Shown: piece after piece, positions 26,159 through 34,722 of the stretch
How the letters are laid out: each line of letters starts with the position of its first letter
How positions within the stretch are numbered: position 1 is the first letter of the stretch
Origin: Parvularculaceae bacterium
Lineage (GTDB): Bacteria > Pseudomonadota > Alphaproteobacteria > Caulobacterales > Parvularculaceae
Length of the DNA stretch: 53,607 bases
Reading direction: 5' to 3'
Assembly (NCBI GenBank): GCA_020446945.1
Contig: JAGRDS010000001.1
Coordinates: 239,189 to 292,795, forward strand
Made by a program: the position numbers and the translations under genes
The notes under the pieces: generated by a model
Seen by the model: the letters and a program-made list of their open reading frames with translations, nothing else
Database searches by the model: none
What the model was told of the DNA's origin: nothing

Positions 26159-27118
26159 ATGATCTATTCAGGCGCCGCCATATCGGCGCGCGGACTTAGA
26201 AAAACTTACGCACGGACCAAAAAGTCCCCGGCCAAGGAAGCGCTGAAAGGGGTCGACCTCGACGTGCCGACGGGGTCCATTTTCGGACTTCTGGGCCCGA
26301 ACGGCGCCGGCAAGTCGACTTTTATCAATATCCTCGCAGGGCTTGTCACGAAAACCGAAGGGTCGGCGACGATCTGGGGTTTTGACATCGACAAAAACCC
26401 GCGCCAGGCGCGCGCGTCGATCGGCGTCGTGCCGCAGGAAATCAACATGGACGTTTTTTTCACGCCGAAAGAAACGCTCGACATTCAGGCGGGGCTTTTC
26501 GGCGTTCCGAAAGCGGAACGCCGGACGATGGAAATCCTTTCCGCGCTCGGCATCGCCGACAAGGCCGACGCCTATGTGCGCATGCTTTCCGGTGGCATGA
26601 AACGCCGCCTCCTCGTCGCCAAGGCGATGGTCCACGCGCCGCCCATTCTCATCCTCGACGAGCCGACCGCGGGCGTCGATATAGAGCTCAGAAAACAGCT
26701 CTGGGATTATGCGCTGGATCTAAACGCCAAAGGCGTGACGATTGTTCTAACGACGCATTATCTGGAAGAGGCGCAGGAACTTTGCGACACAATCGCAATC
26801 ATACACCAGGGAGAGGTCGTCGCCTGCGAACCGAAAGAAAAGCTGATCGCTTCTCTCGATTCCAAGATGCTGCTTGTGACGCCCGCCGATCCGATAGGCG
26901 CGGCGCCTGCGCTTCATCCTTATGCGGGCGAGCTGAAAGATGACGGACGCATCGCCATTCCCTATCAGCCAAGTTCCAGCGAGGTCTCCTCGATTATTGA
27001 GCGCCTTCAGGAAGCGGGCGTGAGGATAAAGGACATCACGACAGTAGAGGCGGACCTTGAGGATGTTTTCCTTGAACTGACCTATAATCGGGACAAGGCG
27101 CGTTCAACGTTCGCCTAG
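26159..27118 (+). CDS. ABC transporter ATP-binding protein, no permease adjacent (YadG-like)
   Basis: ATPase of an ABC-2 type exporter, 319 residues. It shows Walker A LLGPNGAGKST (about 41-51), the signature LSGGMKRR, Walker B ILILDEPTAGVD and the switch histidine in LTTHYLEEA. It belongs to the YadG group, whose members normally have a YadH permease next door. Here the next gene is convergent and encodes an acyltransferase, so the partner must be elsewhere. ATG at 26159 has no Shine-Dalgarno; the open frame extends upstream, but only through the antisense of the zinc-finger gene. Confidence 0.88.
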   Translation: MIYSGAAISARGLRKTYARTKKSPAKEALKGVDLDVPTGSIFGLLGPNGAGKSTFINILAGLVTKTEGSATIWGFDIDKNPRQARASIGVVPQEINMDVFFTPKETLDIQAGLFGVPKAERRTMEILSALGIADKADAYVRMLSGGMKRRLLVAKAMVHAPPILILDEPTAGVDIELRKQLWDYALDLNAKGVTIVLTTHYLEEAQELCDTIAIIHQGEVVACEPKEKLIASLDSKMLLVTPADPIGAAPALHPYAGELKDDGRIAIPYQPSSSEVSSIIERLQEAGVRIKDITTVEADLEDVFLELTYNRDKARSTFA

Positions 27119-27991
27119 CGGAATCCAGCGCCTGCCCGCCGGCGCCTCATAGGCGGCATGCTCGCGCAAGGCGTTCGTTACAGCGACCGGATCGCCGTCG
27201 AGGCTCTCCGGCGCGATTTGCGGGCCGAATTTGATTTCGTACTTTTTTCCGCGCTTGTTCAAAAGTTCGTTGAAAAGCGTCATGTCGCGCAGTTCCGTAT
27301 TCAGCCTCCAGAACCAGTAATAGAGCCATGAATTGCGCGCGACGATATGAGCCGGCACGATGGCGCATTCATATTTGCGCGCGAAGATGGCGACGGATGT
27401 CAGCCATTCGCGCTCCACGAGATTCTTGCCGGCGTCCATATAGGCGAGGCGACCCGACGGGAAAAGTATGACGCAGCGCTCGCTCAAGAAAGCCTTCTTC
27501 GCCTCGATGAGCGTTTCGCGGCTGCGCTGTCGCGTTCGCTTTTCCATCACCCACTCCACCGGGATGAGTACATCGCGAAGGCGCGGCGCGACGCGCAAGG
27601 CGTCGCGATTGGCGAAGAAAACCAGATCGGGACGTTTTTCCTTCAGCGCGTCGTACATGGCGACGCCGTCCGCTATCCCGGTCGGATGGATTGAGGCGAT
27701 CAGGATACGTCCTTTTTCCGGAATGAAGTCGAGTCCTTCCGCGCGAACGTCGAGGTTTAATACGCCGCTGACGAAATCCATCGCCTCTACGCCCGTCATG
27801 TCGGCGATCGCATCGGCCATGGCCCGCGCTTGAGGTTCCTTCAGGAGCGGGTAAAGCACCGCGCGATAAAGCGGCCAGAAGGGCGATTTCAAAAGCTTCC
27901 TGGCGCGCTCTTCTATCAGCACATCGACCATGTGCTTGCCGGCGGCGAGCGCCGCAACATCCGACGGGTCTCTGGGTGCGCCCTGGTCCAT
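27104..27991 (-). CDS. Predicted lysophospholipid-type acyltransferase
   Basis: A 295-residue protein of the glycerolipid acyltransferase superfamily. The catalytic-type motif reads HPTGIADG (about residue 100) and the later acyl-acceptor motif FPSGR (about 178), in place of FPEGT. A probable membrane-associated stretch lies around WLYYWFW. Likely role: transfer of a fatty acyl group to a lysophospholipid, glycerol phosphate or aminolipid; the acceptor cannot be told. ATG at 27991 follows GGAGCCGGG. The 3' end overlaps the convergent ABC gene by 15 bases. Confidence 0.78.
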   Translation of the reverse strand: MDQGAPRDPSDVAALAAGKHMVDVLIEERARKLLKSPFWPLYRAVLYPLLKEPQARAMADAIADMTGVEAMDFVSGVLNLDVRAEGLDFIPEKGRILIASIHPTGIADGVAMYDALKEKRPDLVFFANRDALRVAPRLRDVLIPVEWVMEKRTRQRSRETLIEAKKAFLSERCVILFPSGRLAYMDAGKNLVEREWLTSVAIFARKYECAIVPAHIVARNSWLYYWFWRLNTELRDMTLFNELLNKRGKKYEIKFGPQIAPESLDGDPVAVTNALREHAAYEAPAGRRWIPLGER

Positions 27992-28137
27992 CCCGGCTCC
28001 GGCTTTACAACCGGCTCCACAATGGCGTGAACCGGGCGAACGGGACAATGAGGCGCGTTCACATGAGGCGCGCCGGCATGGCGCCCCGCCCGCGCCGGAA
28101 AGCGGCGGCGCAGGCGCAAACGCGACCGCTCGCCCTC

Positions 28138-29841
28138 TCAGGCTCCGGCGGGCGCCGCCGCCACCGCCGCCGCGTTGCCGCGCACCGGCGTCTCCAGTTG
28201 CGCGACTGCATGTCGAAGCGCTTCGATGCGCGATGAAAACCGCATCTCAGCGCTAAGGCAATGGTCGGCGTTGAGGCCGGCGAGCAATTGCCTGACCCGA
28301 TCGTTCATACCGGTTGCATACACGTTTCTGCCAGCCTTTCGCGCGTCGCAGGCGATTGTTTCGATCGCGCGCGCGGCGGAAAGGTCAATCGTCGGTACGC
28401 GGCTGAAATCAAGAATGATAGAGGCCATGCCGGTCCGCGCCTTTTCGCGTACATGATGGCCGAGATCGGCGGCCGCGCCGAAACTTAGCGGACCGCCGGC
28501 GAAGTCAAAGAGCGCGACCTTGCCATGCGCCGCTTCAAGCAATTCATGTTCTTCATCCGAAAAGGCGTCATTGCACCCTTCACGCAGCGCCTTGATCTGA
28601 ATATCCGCGATCTGCTTAGTGAACGCGAGCGCGGCGAGAACGACGCCGGCAGCGACAGCGGTGATGAGATCGACGAACACGGTAAGGCCGAGCACAAGCG
28701 CCATCAACGCAAGATCCCAGCGCGGCCCCTTATGCGCGCGGCGGATATAACTCCAGTCGATAATATCATAACCGACCTTTACAAGAATGCCGGCGAGCAC
28801 CGCGTGCGGAATTTTTTCGGCGAGCGGCGCGAGCGAAACGACGACGGCCAGCAGAAACACCGCATGCGTCATGCCGGAGATGCGCGTCTCGCCGCCGGAA
28901 CGAATATTGACGACCGTGCGCATCGTTGCGCCGGCGCCCGGTATGGCGCCGAACAGGCCGGCGATCGTATTGCCGACACCCTGTCCCAAAAGTTCGACAT
29001 TCGATTTATGGCGCGTGCCTGTCATGTTGTCTGCGACGAGCGACGTCAAAAGACTGTCGATCGCGCCGAGAACCGCGAGAATGATCGCCGCCTCGATGAC
29101 GACCGGCAAGGTTTGGCCCGTGATTGACGGAACGACGAATTCGGGAAATCCGGTCGGAATTTCGCCGATAACCGGGGCGCCTGGAACGGCAAGACTGGCG
29201 AGCGTGCCGATAATCAGTGCGGCGAGCGCGCCGGGAACGAATCTCCCCCAGCGCCTGGGCCACAGGAATACGCTGGCGAGCGCCAATGCGCCGACGAAAA
29301 CCGCCGGCCATACGGGATCGGCGAGCGAACCGGGAATGGCGGAAAGTGCGGGGATCGTCCCGCCGCCGTCAGGTTCGTGGCCGAACAAGCGCGAAACCTG
29401 AAGCGCTATGATGATGACGCCGATGCCGCTCATGAATCCGGAAACGACAGGGTACGGAACAAGTCGGATATAGTCTCCGAGACGGAATACGCCCATCAGG
29501 ATCTGAATAAGTCCGGCAAGCACGACGGCGGCGAAAACGAGTTTGGGGTCGCCCGAAAGCGATGCGAAGACGCCGGCGAAAACAACGACCATGGGGCCGG
29601 TCGGGCCGGAAACCTGCGATCCTGTGCCGCCGAAAAGGGCGGCGAAGAAGCCGACGAAAATAGCGCCCCACAGGCCGGCGATCGGTCCTGCGCCGGACGC
29701 TTCGCCGAAAGCAAGCGCAAGCGGAAGGGCGACCACGCCCGCCGTAACGCCACCCATGATATCGCCGCGCAAATTGGCGAAATTGAACCTGTTTTGGATT
29801 GAGCCCGCCCGTGCGGGCCGCGCATCTGGCGCGGTCATCAT
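28138..29841 (-). CDS. SulP family anion transporter with STAS domain, probably bicarbonate
   Basis: Inner-membrane anion transporter of 567 residues, the size of the cyanobacterial bicarbonate carrier BicA. The membrane part (about 20-430) starts GDIMGGVTAGVVALPLALAFG and includes GPTGPMVVVFAGV and the VPYPVVSGFMSGIGV helix. The cytoplasmic STAS domain is about 440-560, with the conserved loop VPTIDLSAARAIE. SulP proteins carry sulfate, bicarbonate or other anions. The adjoining carbonic anhydrase makes bicarbonate the best guess, with sodium coupling not determinable. ATG at 29841 follows GGAGAA; a second ATG is the next codon. Last gene of the arsR-carbonic anhydrase-sulP operon, 26 bases after the anhydrase. 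Confidence 0.92.
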   Translation of the reverse strand: MMTAPDARPARAGSIQNRFNFANLRGDIMGGVTAGVVALPLALAFGEASGAGPIAGLWGAIFVGFFAALFGGTGSQVSGPTGPMVVVFAGVFASLSGDPKLVFAAVVLAGLIQILMGVFRLGDYIRLVPYPVVSGFMSGIGVIIIALQVSRLFGHEPDGGGTIPALSAIPGSLADPVWPAVFVGALALASVFLWPRRWGRFVPGALAALIIGTLASLAVPGAPVIGEIPTGFPEFVVPSITGQTLPVVIEAAIILAVLGAIDSLLTSLVADNMTGTRHKSNVELLGQGVGNTIAGLFGAIPGAGATMRTVVNIRSGGETRISGMTHAVFLLAVVVSLAPLAEKIPHAVLAGILVKVGYDIIDWSYIRRAHKGPRWDLALMALVLGLTVFVDLITAVAAGVVLAALAFTKQIADIQIKALREGCNDAFSDEEHELLEAAHGKVALFDFAGGPLSFGAAADLGHHVREKARTGMASIILDFSRVPTIDLSAARAIETIACDARKAGRNVYATGMNDRVRQLLAGLNADHCLSAEMRFSSRIEALRHAVAQLETPVRGNAAAVAAAPAGA

Positions 29842-29867
29842 GCATTCTCCATCTATTTTTCGTGAAA

Positions 29868-30536
29868 TCAGGCGTTGCGAATTGCGGACGAAATCAGTCC
29901 AGGACCGCCGTCCTTGTAGTGTTCCGCGACGGTGATGAAATCATTTGCCGCTTCGTCAAAGGCGAGAACCTCGCCTGTTTTGATGTCGTAAACCCAGGCG
30001 TGAAGTTTCGTCTCGCCGGCGGACAGCATTGCAGCGACATAGGGATGCGTCTTGAGATGGGCCATCTGCAGAAGGACGTTTTCCTTGATGACGAGATTGA
30101 GCCTCTCCTTCTCGTCAAGATCAGCGCCTTTGCGATTGGAAATAAGTACGGCGGCGCGGGCGTAAGCGAGCCACTCGCGCACATGAGGATAGTCGCGCAA
30201 CCCGTCCAGATCCATCGCGCCTTTCATGGCGCCGCATTCTGAATGCCCGCATACAACGATGTTCGGCACTTTGAGCGCGCCGACCGCGAACTCGATCGAG
30301 GCGGTCATCGCGCCTGTATGGTTCGTGTGCGGAGGGACAATATTGCCGGCGTTGCGGCAGATGAATAGCTCCCCGGGATCGGTTTGCGTCAGGAGATTCG
30401 GATCGATACGGCTGTCGGAACAGGTGATGAAAAGCGCTTCGGGCGATTGACCTTCGGCCAATCGTTCAAAAAGGTCGCGACGCTCGGCATACGCCTCCTT
30501 CTGGAATTTGACGACGCCGGCGGCGATCTTGTCCAT
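29868..30536 (-). CDS. Beta-class carbonic anhydrase
   Basis: Interconverts CO2 and bicarbonate. The 222-residue protein has the beta-class zinc site: Cys39 and Asp41 in CSDSR (with Arg43), then His98 and Cys101 in CGHSECGA. ATG at 30536 follows AGGAGA at good distance; the frame upstream belongs to the regulator region. It stands between an ArsR-family gene and a SulP transporter with 25- and 26-base gaps. The three form one operon and plausibly link bicarbonate uptake with its hydration state. No signal peptide, so cytoplasmic. Confidence 0.96.
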   Translation of the reverse strand: MDKIAAGVVKFQKEAYAERRDLFERLAEGQSPEALFITCSDSRIDPNLLTQTDPGELFICRNAGNIVPPHTNHTGAMTASIEFAVGALKVPNIVVCGHSECGAMKGAMDLDGLRDYPHVREWLAYARAAVLISNRKGADLDEKERLNLVIKENVLLQMAHLKTHPYVAAMLSAGETKLHAWVYDIKTGEVLAFDEAANDFITVAEHYKDGGPGLISSAIRNA

Positions 30537-30561
30537 TTCGCATTCTCCTGTCGCGATTGTA

Positions 30562-30933
30562 TCAGTTCGGTTGTTCTGCGGTATCGCCGCGCCAGAGCTT
30601 ATTTGCGGCTTCAATCATTTGTTGCGCCGCAATATCAGACTCGACGCGGCGCTGGATGAAGGGCACGCCGTCCAGGATCCATTCGGCGAATTCGTGATCT
30701 GCGAGGCTGTAAAAATGGTAGCGCCCTTCGCGGCGCTCCTCGACCAGCCTGTGAAGCTTCAAAAGCGCCAGATGCTGGGAGACCCGTGTCGCGGTGACGC
30801 CGAGCCTTTCGGATAGCGCCGACACGTCCAGCTCGTCCGCCTTCAACTCTTCAATTATCCGAATGCGGTCGGGATGGGCGATCGCCTTGAGCATCACCGA
30901 CAATTCCCGCGCCAAAAGATTGCGTCCCGGCAT
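30562..30933 (-). CDS. ArsR family transcriptional regulator without cysteine
   Basis: A 123-residue winged-helix repressor of the ArsR/SmtB fold. It shows LKAIAHPDRIRIIEEL, the helix-turn-helix DVSALSERLGVTATRVSQHLALLKLHRLV, then the wing EERREGRYHFYSL. No cysteine occurs in the protein, so the usual thiolate metal site (ELCVCDL-like) and the dithiol redox switch are both missing. The alpha-5 region keeps an Asp-His pair (ADHEF) but no second half-site. The effector is thus unknown; a small molecule or protein partner is possible. ATG at 30933 has a GGGGGC site and fits the predicted transcript; an ATG at 30969 lies only about ten bases after the start point. First gene of the operon. Confidence 0.88.
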   Translation of the reverse strand: MPGRNLLARELSVMLKAIAHPDRIRIIEELKADELDVSALSERLGVTATRVSQHLALLKLHRLVEERREGRYHFYSLADHEFAEWILDGVPFIQRRVESDIAAQQMIEAANKLWRGDTAEQPN

Positions 30934-30963
30934 AGGTTCGCCCCCGATTATCCAAGATCGCAT

Positions 30964-30987
30964 ATTCATATCTGCGAATTCTTGAAT
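30964..30987. promoter_or_regulatory. Candidate ArsR operator (inverted repeat)
   Basis: ATTCA (30964-30968) and TGAAT (30983-30987) form perfect inverted arms 14 bases apart, with one more near-match outside each arm and a GAATTC palindrome between them. The repeat touches the -10 hexamer of the operon promoter and covers the expected start point, as for an autorepressor site. Confidence 0.45.
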
Positions 30988-31015
30988 GTATAAGATTGAG
31001 GTCGGGCGATTTCAA
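30987..31015 (-). promoter_or_regulatory. Promoter of the arsR-carbonic anhydrase-sulP operon
   Basis: Read leftward, TTGAAA (31015-31010; 5 of 6 to TTGACA), 17 bases, TATACA (30992-30987; 4 of 6 to TATAAT). It lies in an AT-rich stretch that stands out from its surroundings. Transcription should begin near 30980, about 47 bases before the ATG at 30933. Confidence 0.6.
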
Positions 31016-31092
31016 GGGGCCGATTTTCAAAATTGTATATTTCCGCCTATCAAACGACTGGCTTAATTAAAGGTGCAAAGGTCTGATTGCCC

Positions 31093-31806
31093 TTATTTCG
31101 CCAGCGCTTCGGCCTGCAGGCGCGCGAGATCGCCGCAACCGGCTCTCGCCATGGAAAGCAGCGCGAGAAATTGCTCATCCGAGAAGGGCGCGCCTTCAGC
31201 GGTGCCCTGCACCTCGACAAGTCCGCCCTTGCCGGTGATGACGAAATTGGCGTCGGTTCCGGCCGTCGAATCCTCGGCGTAATCGAGATCGAGAGCGGGC
31301 CCGCCATTGACGATCCCGCAGGAAATCGCCGCCACGGTGTCGATGATTGGGTCGGTTTTGACGATCCCGTCTGCGAGCGCCCAGTTGACGCATTGGCGAA
31401 GCGCGACCCAGGCGCCGGTGATCGCGGCGGTGCGCGTGCCGCCATCGGCCTGAATAACGTCGCAATCGATCAGAATCTGCCGCTCACCGAGTTTTTTCAG
31501 ATCGACGACGGCGCGCAGCGCGCGCCCGATCAGGCGCTGGATTTCCTGGGTGCGGCCGGATTGCCCGCCCTTGGCCTCGCGCTTCATGCGCTCATTGGTC
31601 GAGCGGGGCAGCATGCCGTATTCGGCCGTCACCCAGCCGCGCCCCTGCCCTCTCAGCCAGGGGGGCGTCGTTTCGTCCCATGTCGCCGTTGTCAAAACAT
31701 GCGTGTCGCCGAATTTTACGAGGCATGAGCCTTCGGCGTGTTTGGAAAAGCCGGCCTCAAGGCTGACGGCGCGCATTTCGTTAAAACTGCGACCTGATGG
31801 GCGCAT
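31093..31806 (-). CDS. rph: Ribonuclease PH
   Basis: Phosphorolytic exoribonuclease that trims tRNA 3' ends. The 237 residues cover the whole family: MRPSGR start, [28 protein letters not shown] (phosphate-binding arginines), [18 protein letters not shown], the [21 protein letters not shown] block and a C-terminal [10 protein letters not shown] segment. ATG at 31806 follows a strong GGAGGAGAA site. In many alphaproteobacteria rph lies back to back with hrcA; here an unknown gene stands between them. Confidence 0.97.
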   Translation of the reverse strand: MRPSGRSFNEMRAVSLEAGFSKHAEGSCLVKFGDTHVLTTATWDETTPPWLRGQGRGWVTAEYGMLPRSTNERMKREAKGGQSGRTQEIQRLIGRALRAVVDLKKLGERQILIDCDVIQADGGTRTAAITGAWVALRQCVNWALADGIVKTDPIIDTVAAISCGIVNGGPALDLDYAEDSTAGTDANFVITGKGGLVEVQGTAEGAPFSDEQFLALLSMARAGCGDLARLQAEALAK

Positions 31807-31840
31807 GGGCGTTCTCCTCCAGTCCGGGAATATCGGGCGT

Positions 31841-31869
31841 GGCCTAGACGCCGCAGCGCCGGATGTCGA
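31841..31869 (-). promoter_or_regulatory. Candidate promoter of rph
   Basis: Leftward, TCGACAT (31869-31863), 14 bases, TCTAGGCC (31848-31841). It partly matches the Caulobacter-type elements (5 of 6 to TTGACA; 5 of 8 to the -10). The start would fall near 31834, 28 bases before the ATG. Confidence 0.3.
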
Positions 31870-31942
31870 GGGCGGCGCGCCCTGGGCCTTGCATTCGCAC
31901 CGCTCCTCGATAACGATCGAAGAGGGAGGGTGCGGAACGACG

Positions 31943-32929
31943 ATGACGCCCGTACGCGCGTTGATAGCGGGTATTTTCGCCGCGGTCCTTTTCGGCGCGG
32001 GGCTGTTTATCGCAGCGGGGTTCGCCGGCGCCCGCCCTCATGATCTCGTCCCGATCCTTTCGATAGACCGCACGCCGTTCAATTTTATTTGTTTCCTCGC
32101 GGCGTGGACCGGCGTCATCGCCGGCGTGCTTGGCGTTTTCGCCGCATTTTTCGCTTTTCTCGCTCCTGAAGAAGAGGACGATCCGCGGTTTCGACGCCGC
32201 GGATTTCCAAAAATCGCGCCGCTCGTTCTGATTGCGCTTTCGCTCGGGCTAACCTGGTTCGCCCTGCGGTGCGCGGGAGTTGCAGCGCATGAAAGGCCGA
32301 TCGCGATCCTGCTTGCGCCTGAAGTCGGCGACGCGCCTGAGGCGGAGGTCTTCGAGCCGCCTGAAAACGAGGCGCGTACGCGGCCCGAAGCGCGGGCCGA
32401 ACCGCCGGCGCCGGTCAGGCCGTTCCCCATCGCCGCTGCGGCCGATTTTCAATGGGCGTACGAAATTCCGCTAGCCCACCGCGAGATTGCGCAAGTCGAT
32501 TTGAAGGGGCTGTTCGACGCCGAAGCGCAAACTGCGCGCCTGCTTTGCGGCAAGGCGTGGGTCGCGGTGACAGGCTCGGCGTCGGAAGAAGGACCGACCG
32601 GGCGCAACGAAACGCGCGCGCGCCGGCGCGCAGCGGCGGCAAGGGCCGTCGCGGCCGACTGGATCGCCGGGCGCGCCGAATGCGGCGCAACGCCGGTATT
32701 CGCGGTCAGCCTCGGCCAGCACGCAAATGTGCTGGGCGCCGGCGATGACGGCGCGGCGAGCGCGTATCAAAGACAGGTGCTGACGGTTTCGCGCGATCGC
32801 ATGGAAGGCGAAACGATGTCGGCGGACGCGGCGGAGGCCGAGTTGCGCGACTTTCTGGACGAACCGCATAATCTTGACGCGCTCTACGCCGGGCGCCGGT
32901 TTGCATCCCGGCCCGAAATCCTGCCCTGA
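31943..32929 (+). CDS. Uncharacterised membrane protein with OmpA-like C-terminal region
   Basis: A 328-residue protein. Three predicted membrane helices (about 5-28, 43-70 and 86-108) are followed by a proline/glutamate-rich linker (about 125-160). The soluble C-terminal region (about 165-300) has [30 protein letters not shown], resembling the OmpA pattern of GxAD-x-G and repeated RA. That would place a peptidoglycan-binding-like domain outside the membrane; the match is by eye and weak. ATG at 31943 begins a hydrophobic segment. The open frame extends further upstream through the antisense of rph. It lies between rph and hrcA. Confidence 0.6.
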   Translation: MTPVRALIAGIFAAVLFGAGLFIAAGFAGARPHDLVPILSIDRTPFNFICFLAAWTGVIAGVLGVFAAFFAFLAPEEEDDPRFRRRGFPKIAPLVLIALSLGLTWFALRCAGVAAHERPIAILLAPEVGDAPEAEVFEPPENEARTRPEARAEPPAPVRPFPIAAAADFQWAYEIPLAHREIAQVDLKGLFDAEAQTARLLCGKAWVAVTGSASEEGPTGRNETRARRRAAAARAVAADWIAGRAECGATPVFAVSLGQHANVLGAGDDGAASAYQRQVLTVSRDRMEGETMSADAAEAELRDFLDEPHNLDALYAGRRFASRPEILP

Positions 32930-32937
32930 AGTTGCGA

Positions 32938-32966
32938 TTGGCGTTCGCGGCGAGCGGCCCTATTTT
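32938..32966 (+). promoter_or_regulatory. Candidate promoter of hrcA, leaderless
   Basis: TTGGCG (32938-32943), 17 bases, TATTTT (32961-32966). The start would be near 32973, the A of the hrcA ATG, which has no Shine-Dalgarno site. No CIRCE element (TTAGCACTC-N9-GAGTGCTAA) is seen here or elsewhere in the window. Confidence 0.45.
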
Positions 32967-32972
32967 TACGAT

Positions 32973-34001
32973 ATGAGCGTACTCAACGATATCGACGCGC
33001 GCGCGCGCGAAATCTTCCGGCAGATCGTCGAGGCGTATCTGCTGTCGGGCGAACCGGTCGGATCGCGCACCCTGTCGCACGATCCGCGTATTGCGGCGTC
33101 TGCGGCGACAATCCGCAATGTGATGGCGGATCTGGCGGATCTCGGCCTGCTTCACGCCCCGCACGTGTCGGCGGGCCGCCTGCCGACTGAACTCGGGCTT
33201 CGCCTGTTCGTTGACAGCCTGTTGCAGCTTGGCGATCTATCAGCTGATGAACGGCGCGCTTTCGAGATCGGCGCCGAGGAAGACAACGCCGGCACCATTC
33301 TGGAGCAGGCGGCCGCGCGTCTGTCCGGCCTGACGCGCAGCGCAAGTCTGGTCGTCGCGCCTAAAGCCGAGGCGCCGCTGCGCCATATCGAATTCGTATC
33401 GACAAGTCCGGGGCAGGCGCTGGCCGTTCTCGTATTTGAAGACGGGCGGGTCGAAAACCGCATCATGGCGATGCCGCCGGGGCTTCACGCTTCCGGCCTC
33501 GTCGCCGCCGGAAACTATCTTTCGGCAAGGCTCCGGGGGCGGACGATCAACGAAACGCGGGATCAGATCCTGAACGAAGTGGAAACGAACAACGCCGCGC
33601 TCGACGAACTGACGGCGCGACTTGTCAGCGAAGGCGTCGCCGAAATTTCAAGCGGCGAGCGGATGTCGCTTATCGTGCGCGGGCGCGGTCATCTGCTCGA
33701 CGAGGCGGCGGCGCAAGACCTTGAGCGCGTCAGGATGCTTTTCGACGATCTGGAGCGAAAGCGCGATGTGATTGATGTCCTGAACGCCGCGAAAGACGCG
33801 GAAGGCGTCAAGATATTCATCGGTTCGGAAAACAGGCTCTTCTCGCTATCCGGATCGTCCGTCGTCGCCGCACCCTATCGTGACGCCGAGCGCAATATCG
33901 TCGGCGTTCTCGGCGTCATCGGGCCGACGCGGATTAACTACGCCCGCGTCATTCCGATCGTCGAATATGCGGCCCAATCCCTATCGCGCCGCCTCAAATA
34001 G
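32973..34001 (+). CDS. hrcA: Heat-inducible transcription repressor HrcA
   Basis: Represses chaperonin genes through the CIRCE element and is released when GroEL is titrated by unfolded protein. The 342 residues show the N-terminal winged helix (IFRQIVEAYLLSGEPVGSRTLS, then ASAATIRNVMADLADLGLLHAPHVSAGRLPTELGLRLFVD) and a C-terminal GAF-like domain ending GVIGPTRINYARVIPIVEY. ATG at 32973 gives the standard start. grpE follows after 52 bases in the same direction. groESL is not in the window, so its target lies elsewhere. Confidence 0.96.
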   Translation: MSVLNDIDARAREIFRQIVEAYLLSGEPVGSRTLSHDPRIAASAATIRNVMADLADLGLLHAPHVSAGRLPTELGLRLFVDSLLQLGDLSADERRAFEIGAEEDNAGTILEQAAARLSGLTRSASLVVAPKAEAPLRHIEFVSTSPGQALAVLVFEDGRVENRIMAMPPGLHASGLVAAGNYLSARLRGRTINETRDQILNEVETNNAALDELTARLVSEGVAEISSGERMSLIVRGRGHLLDEAAAQDLERVRMLFDDLERKRDVIDVLNAAKDAEGVKIFIGSENRLFSLSGSSVVAAPYRDAERNIVGVLGVIGPTRINYARVIPIVEYAAQSLSRRLK

Positions 34002-34053
34002 CGACTGCGCCCGGCCCGCGGCGGTGGTTGAAAGAGGCGTCGCCGGCGTCTAC

Positions 34054-34722
34054 ATGGCTGGCGTTCAAATCGATCTGCAATCAAACGAAGTTCCGACGGA
34101 CGGCGAAATGACGAGCGAAAACTACCCTCCAAATGACGGCCAGGGCGCCAAGAGCGGCGCTGAAGGCCAGGACACGCCAAACGAACCGAAGGCGCAGATC
34201 GACAGCGAGGACGCGCGGGACGATGCGGCGGCGGAGATCGCTGAACTGAATGAGCGCATACTTCGCCTCGCCGCCGAGCTCGAAAATACGCGCCGGCGCG
34301 CCGAGAAAGAAAAATCCGACGCCGGACGCTACGCCATCGCAGCATTCGCACGCGATCTGCTAAACGTCGCAGATACGTTCGAGCGCGCACTCGACAATGC
34401 GCCGGGCGCGGAGCCCGATACGAGCGCCGAAGCGGTCTCAGGCTTCGTCACCGGCGTCAGGATGACCGAACGCGCGCTCGCCGCCGCCATGGAGCGTCAC
34501 GGCGTCAGGCGCGTTGACCCGAAAGGCGAAAAATTCGATCCCAATCTTCATCAGGCAGTCGCGCAGGCGCCGGCGCCCGGCGTCCCGGCCGGCTGTGTCG
34601 CCGAGACCGCGCAGGTCGGTTTCATGATCGGCGATCGCGTTTTGCGCGCCGCGATGGTGATCGTCTCAACCGGCGAGGCGCCGCCGGCCGACAATGGCGC
34701 GCATATAGATACAAGCGCCTGA
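34054..34722 (+). CDS. grpE: Nucleotide exchange factor GrpE
   Basis: Exchanges ADP on DnaK. The 222-residue protein has an acidic, disordered N-terminal part (about 1-65), a long coiled-coil (about 68-105), RYAIAAFARDLLNVADTFERAL, and the C-terminal beta domain with FDPNLHQAV and GFMIGDRVLRAAMV. The start is uncertain: ATG at 34054 gives a longer tail, ATG at 34108 (MTSENY) is another choice, and neither has a good ribosome-binding site. Downstream of hrcA, in the same direction, which fits a heat-shock transcription unit. dnaK and dnaJ lie about 17 kb away. Confidence 0.93.
   Translation: MAGVQIDLQSNEVPTDGEMTSENYPPNDGQGAKSGAEGQDTPNEPKAQIDSEDARDDAAAEIAELNERILRLAAELENTRRRAEKEKSDAGRYAIAAFARDLLNVADTFERALDNAPGAEPDTSAEAVSGFVTGVRMTERALAAAMERHGVRRVDPKGEKFDPNLHQAVAQAPAPGVPAGCVAETAQVGFMIGDRVLRAAMVIVSTGEAPPADNGAHIDTSA

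Noticed and set aside
32930..32972. A CIRCE element expected near hrcA
   Set aside because: TTAGCACTC-N9-GAGTGCTAA is not present here; HrcA targets such as groESL are outside the window.
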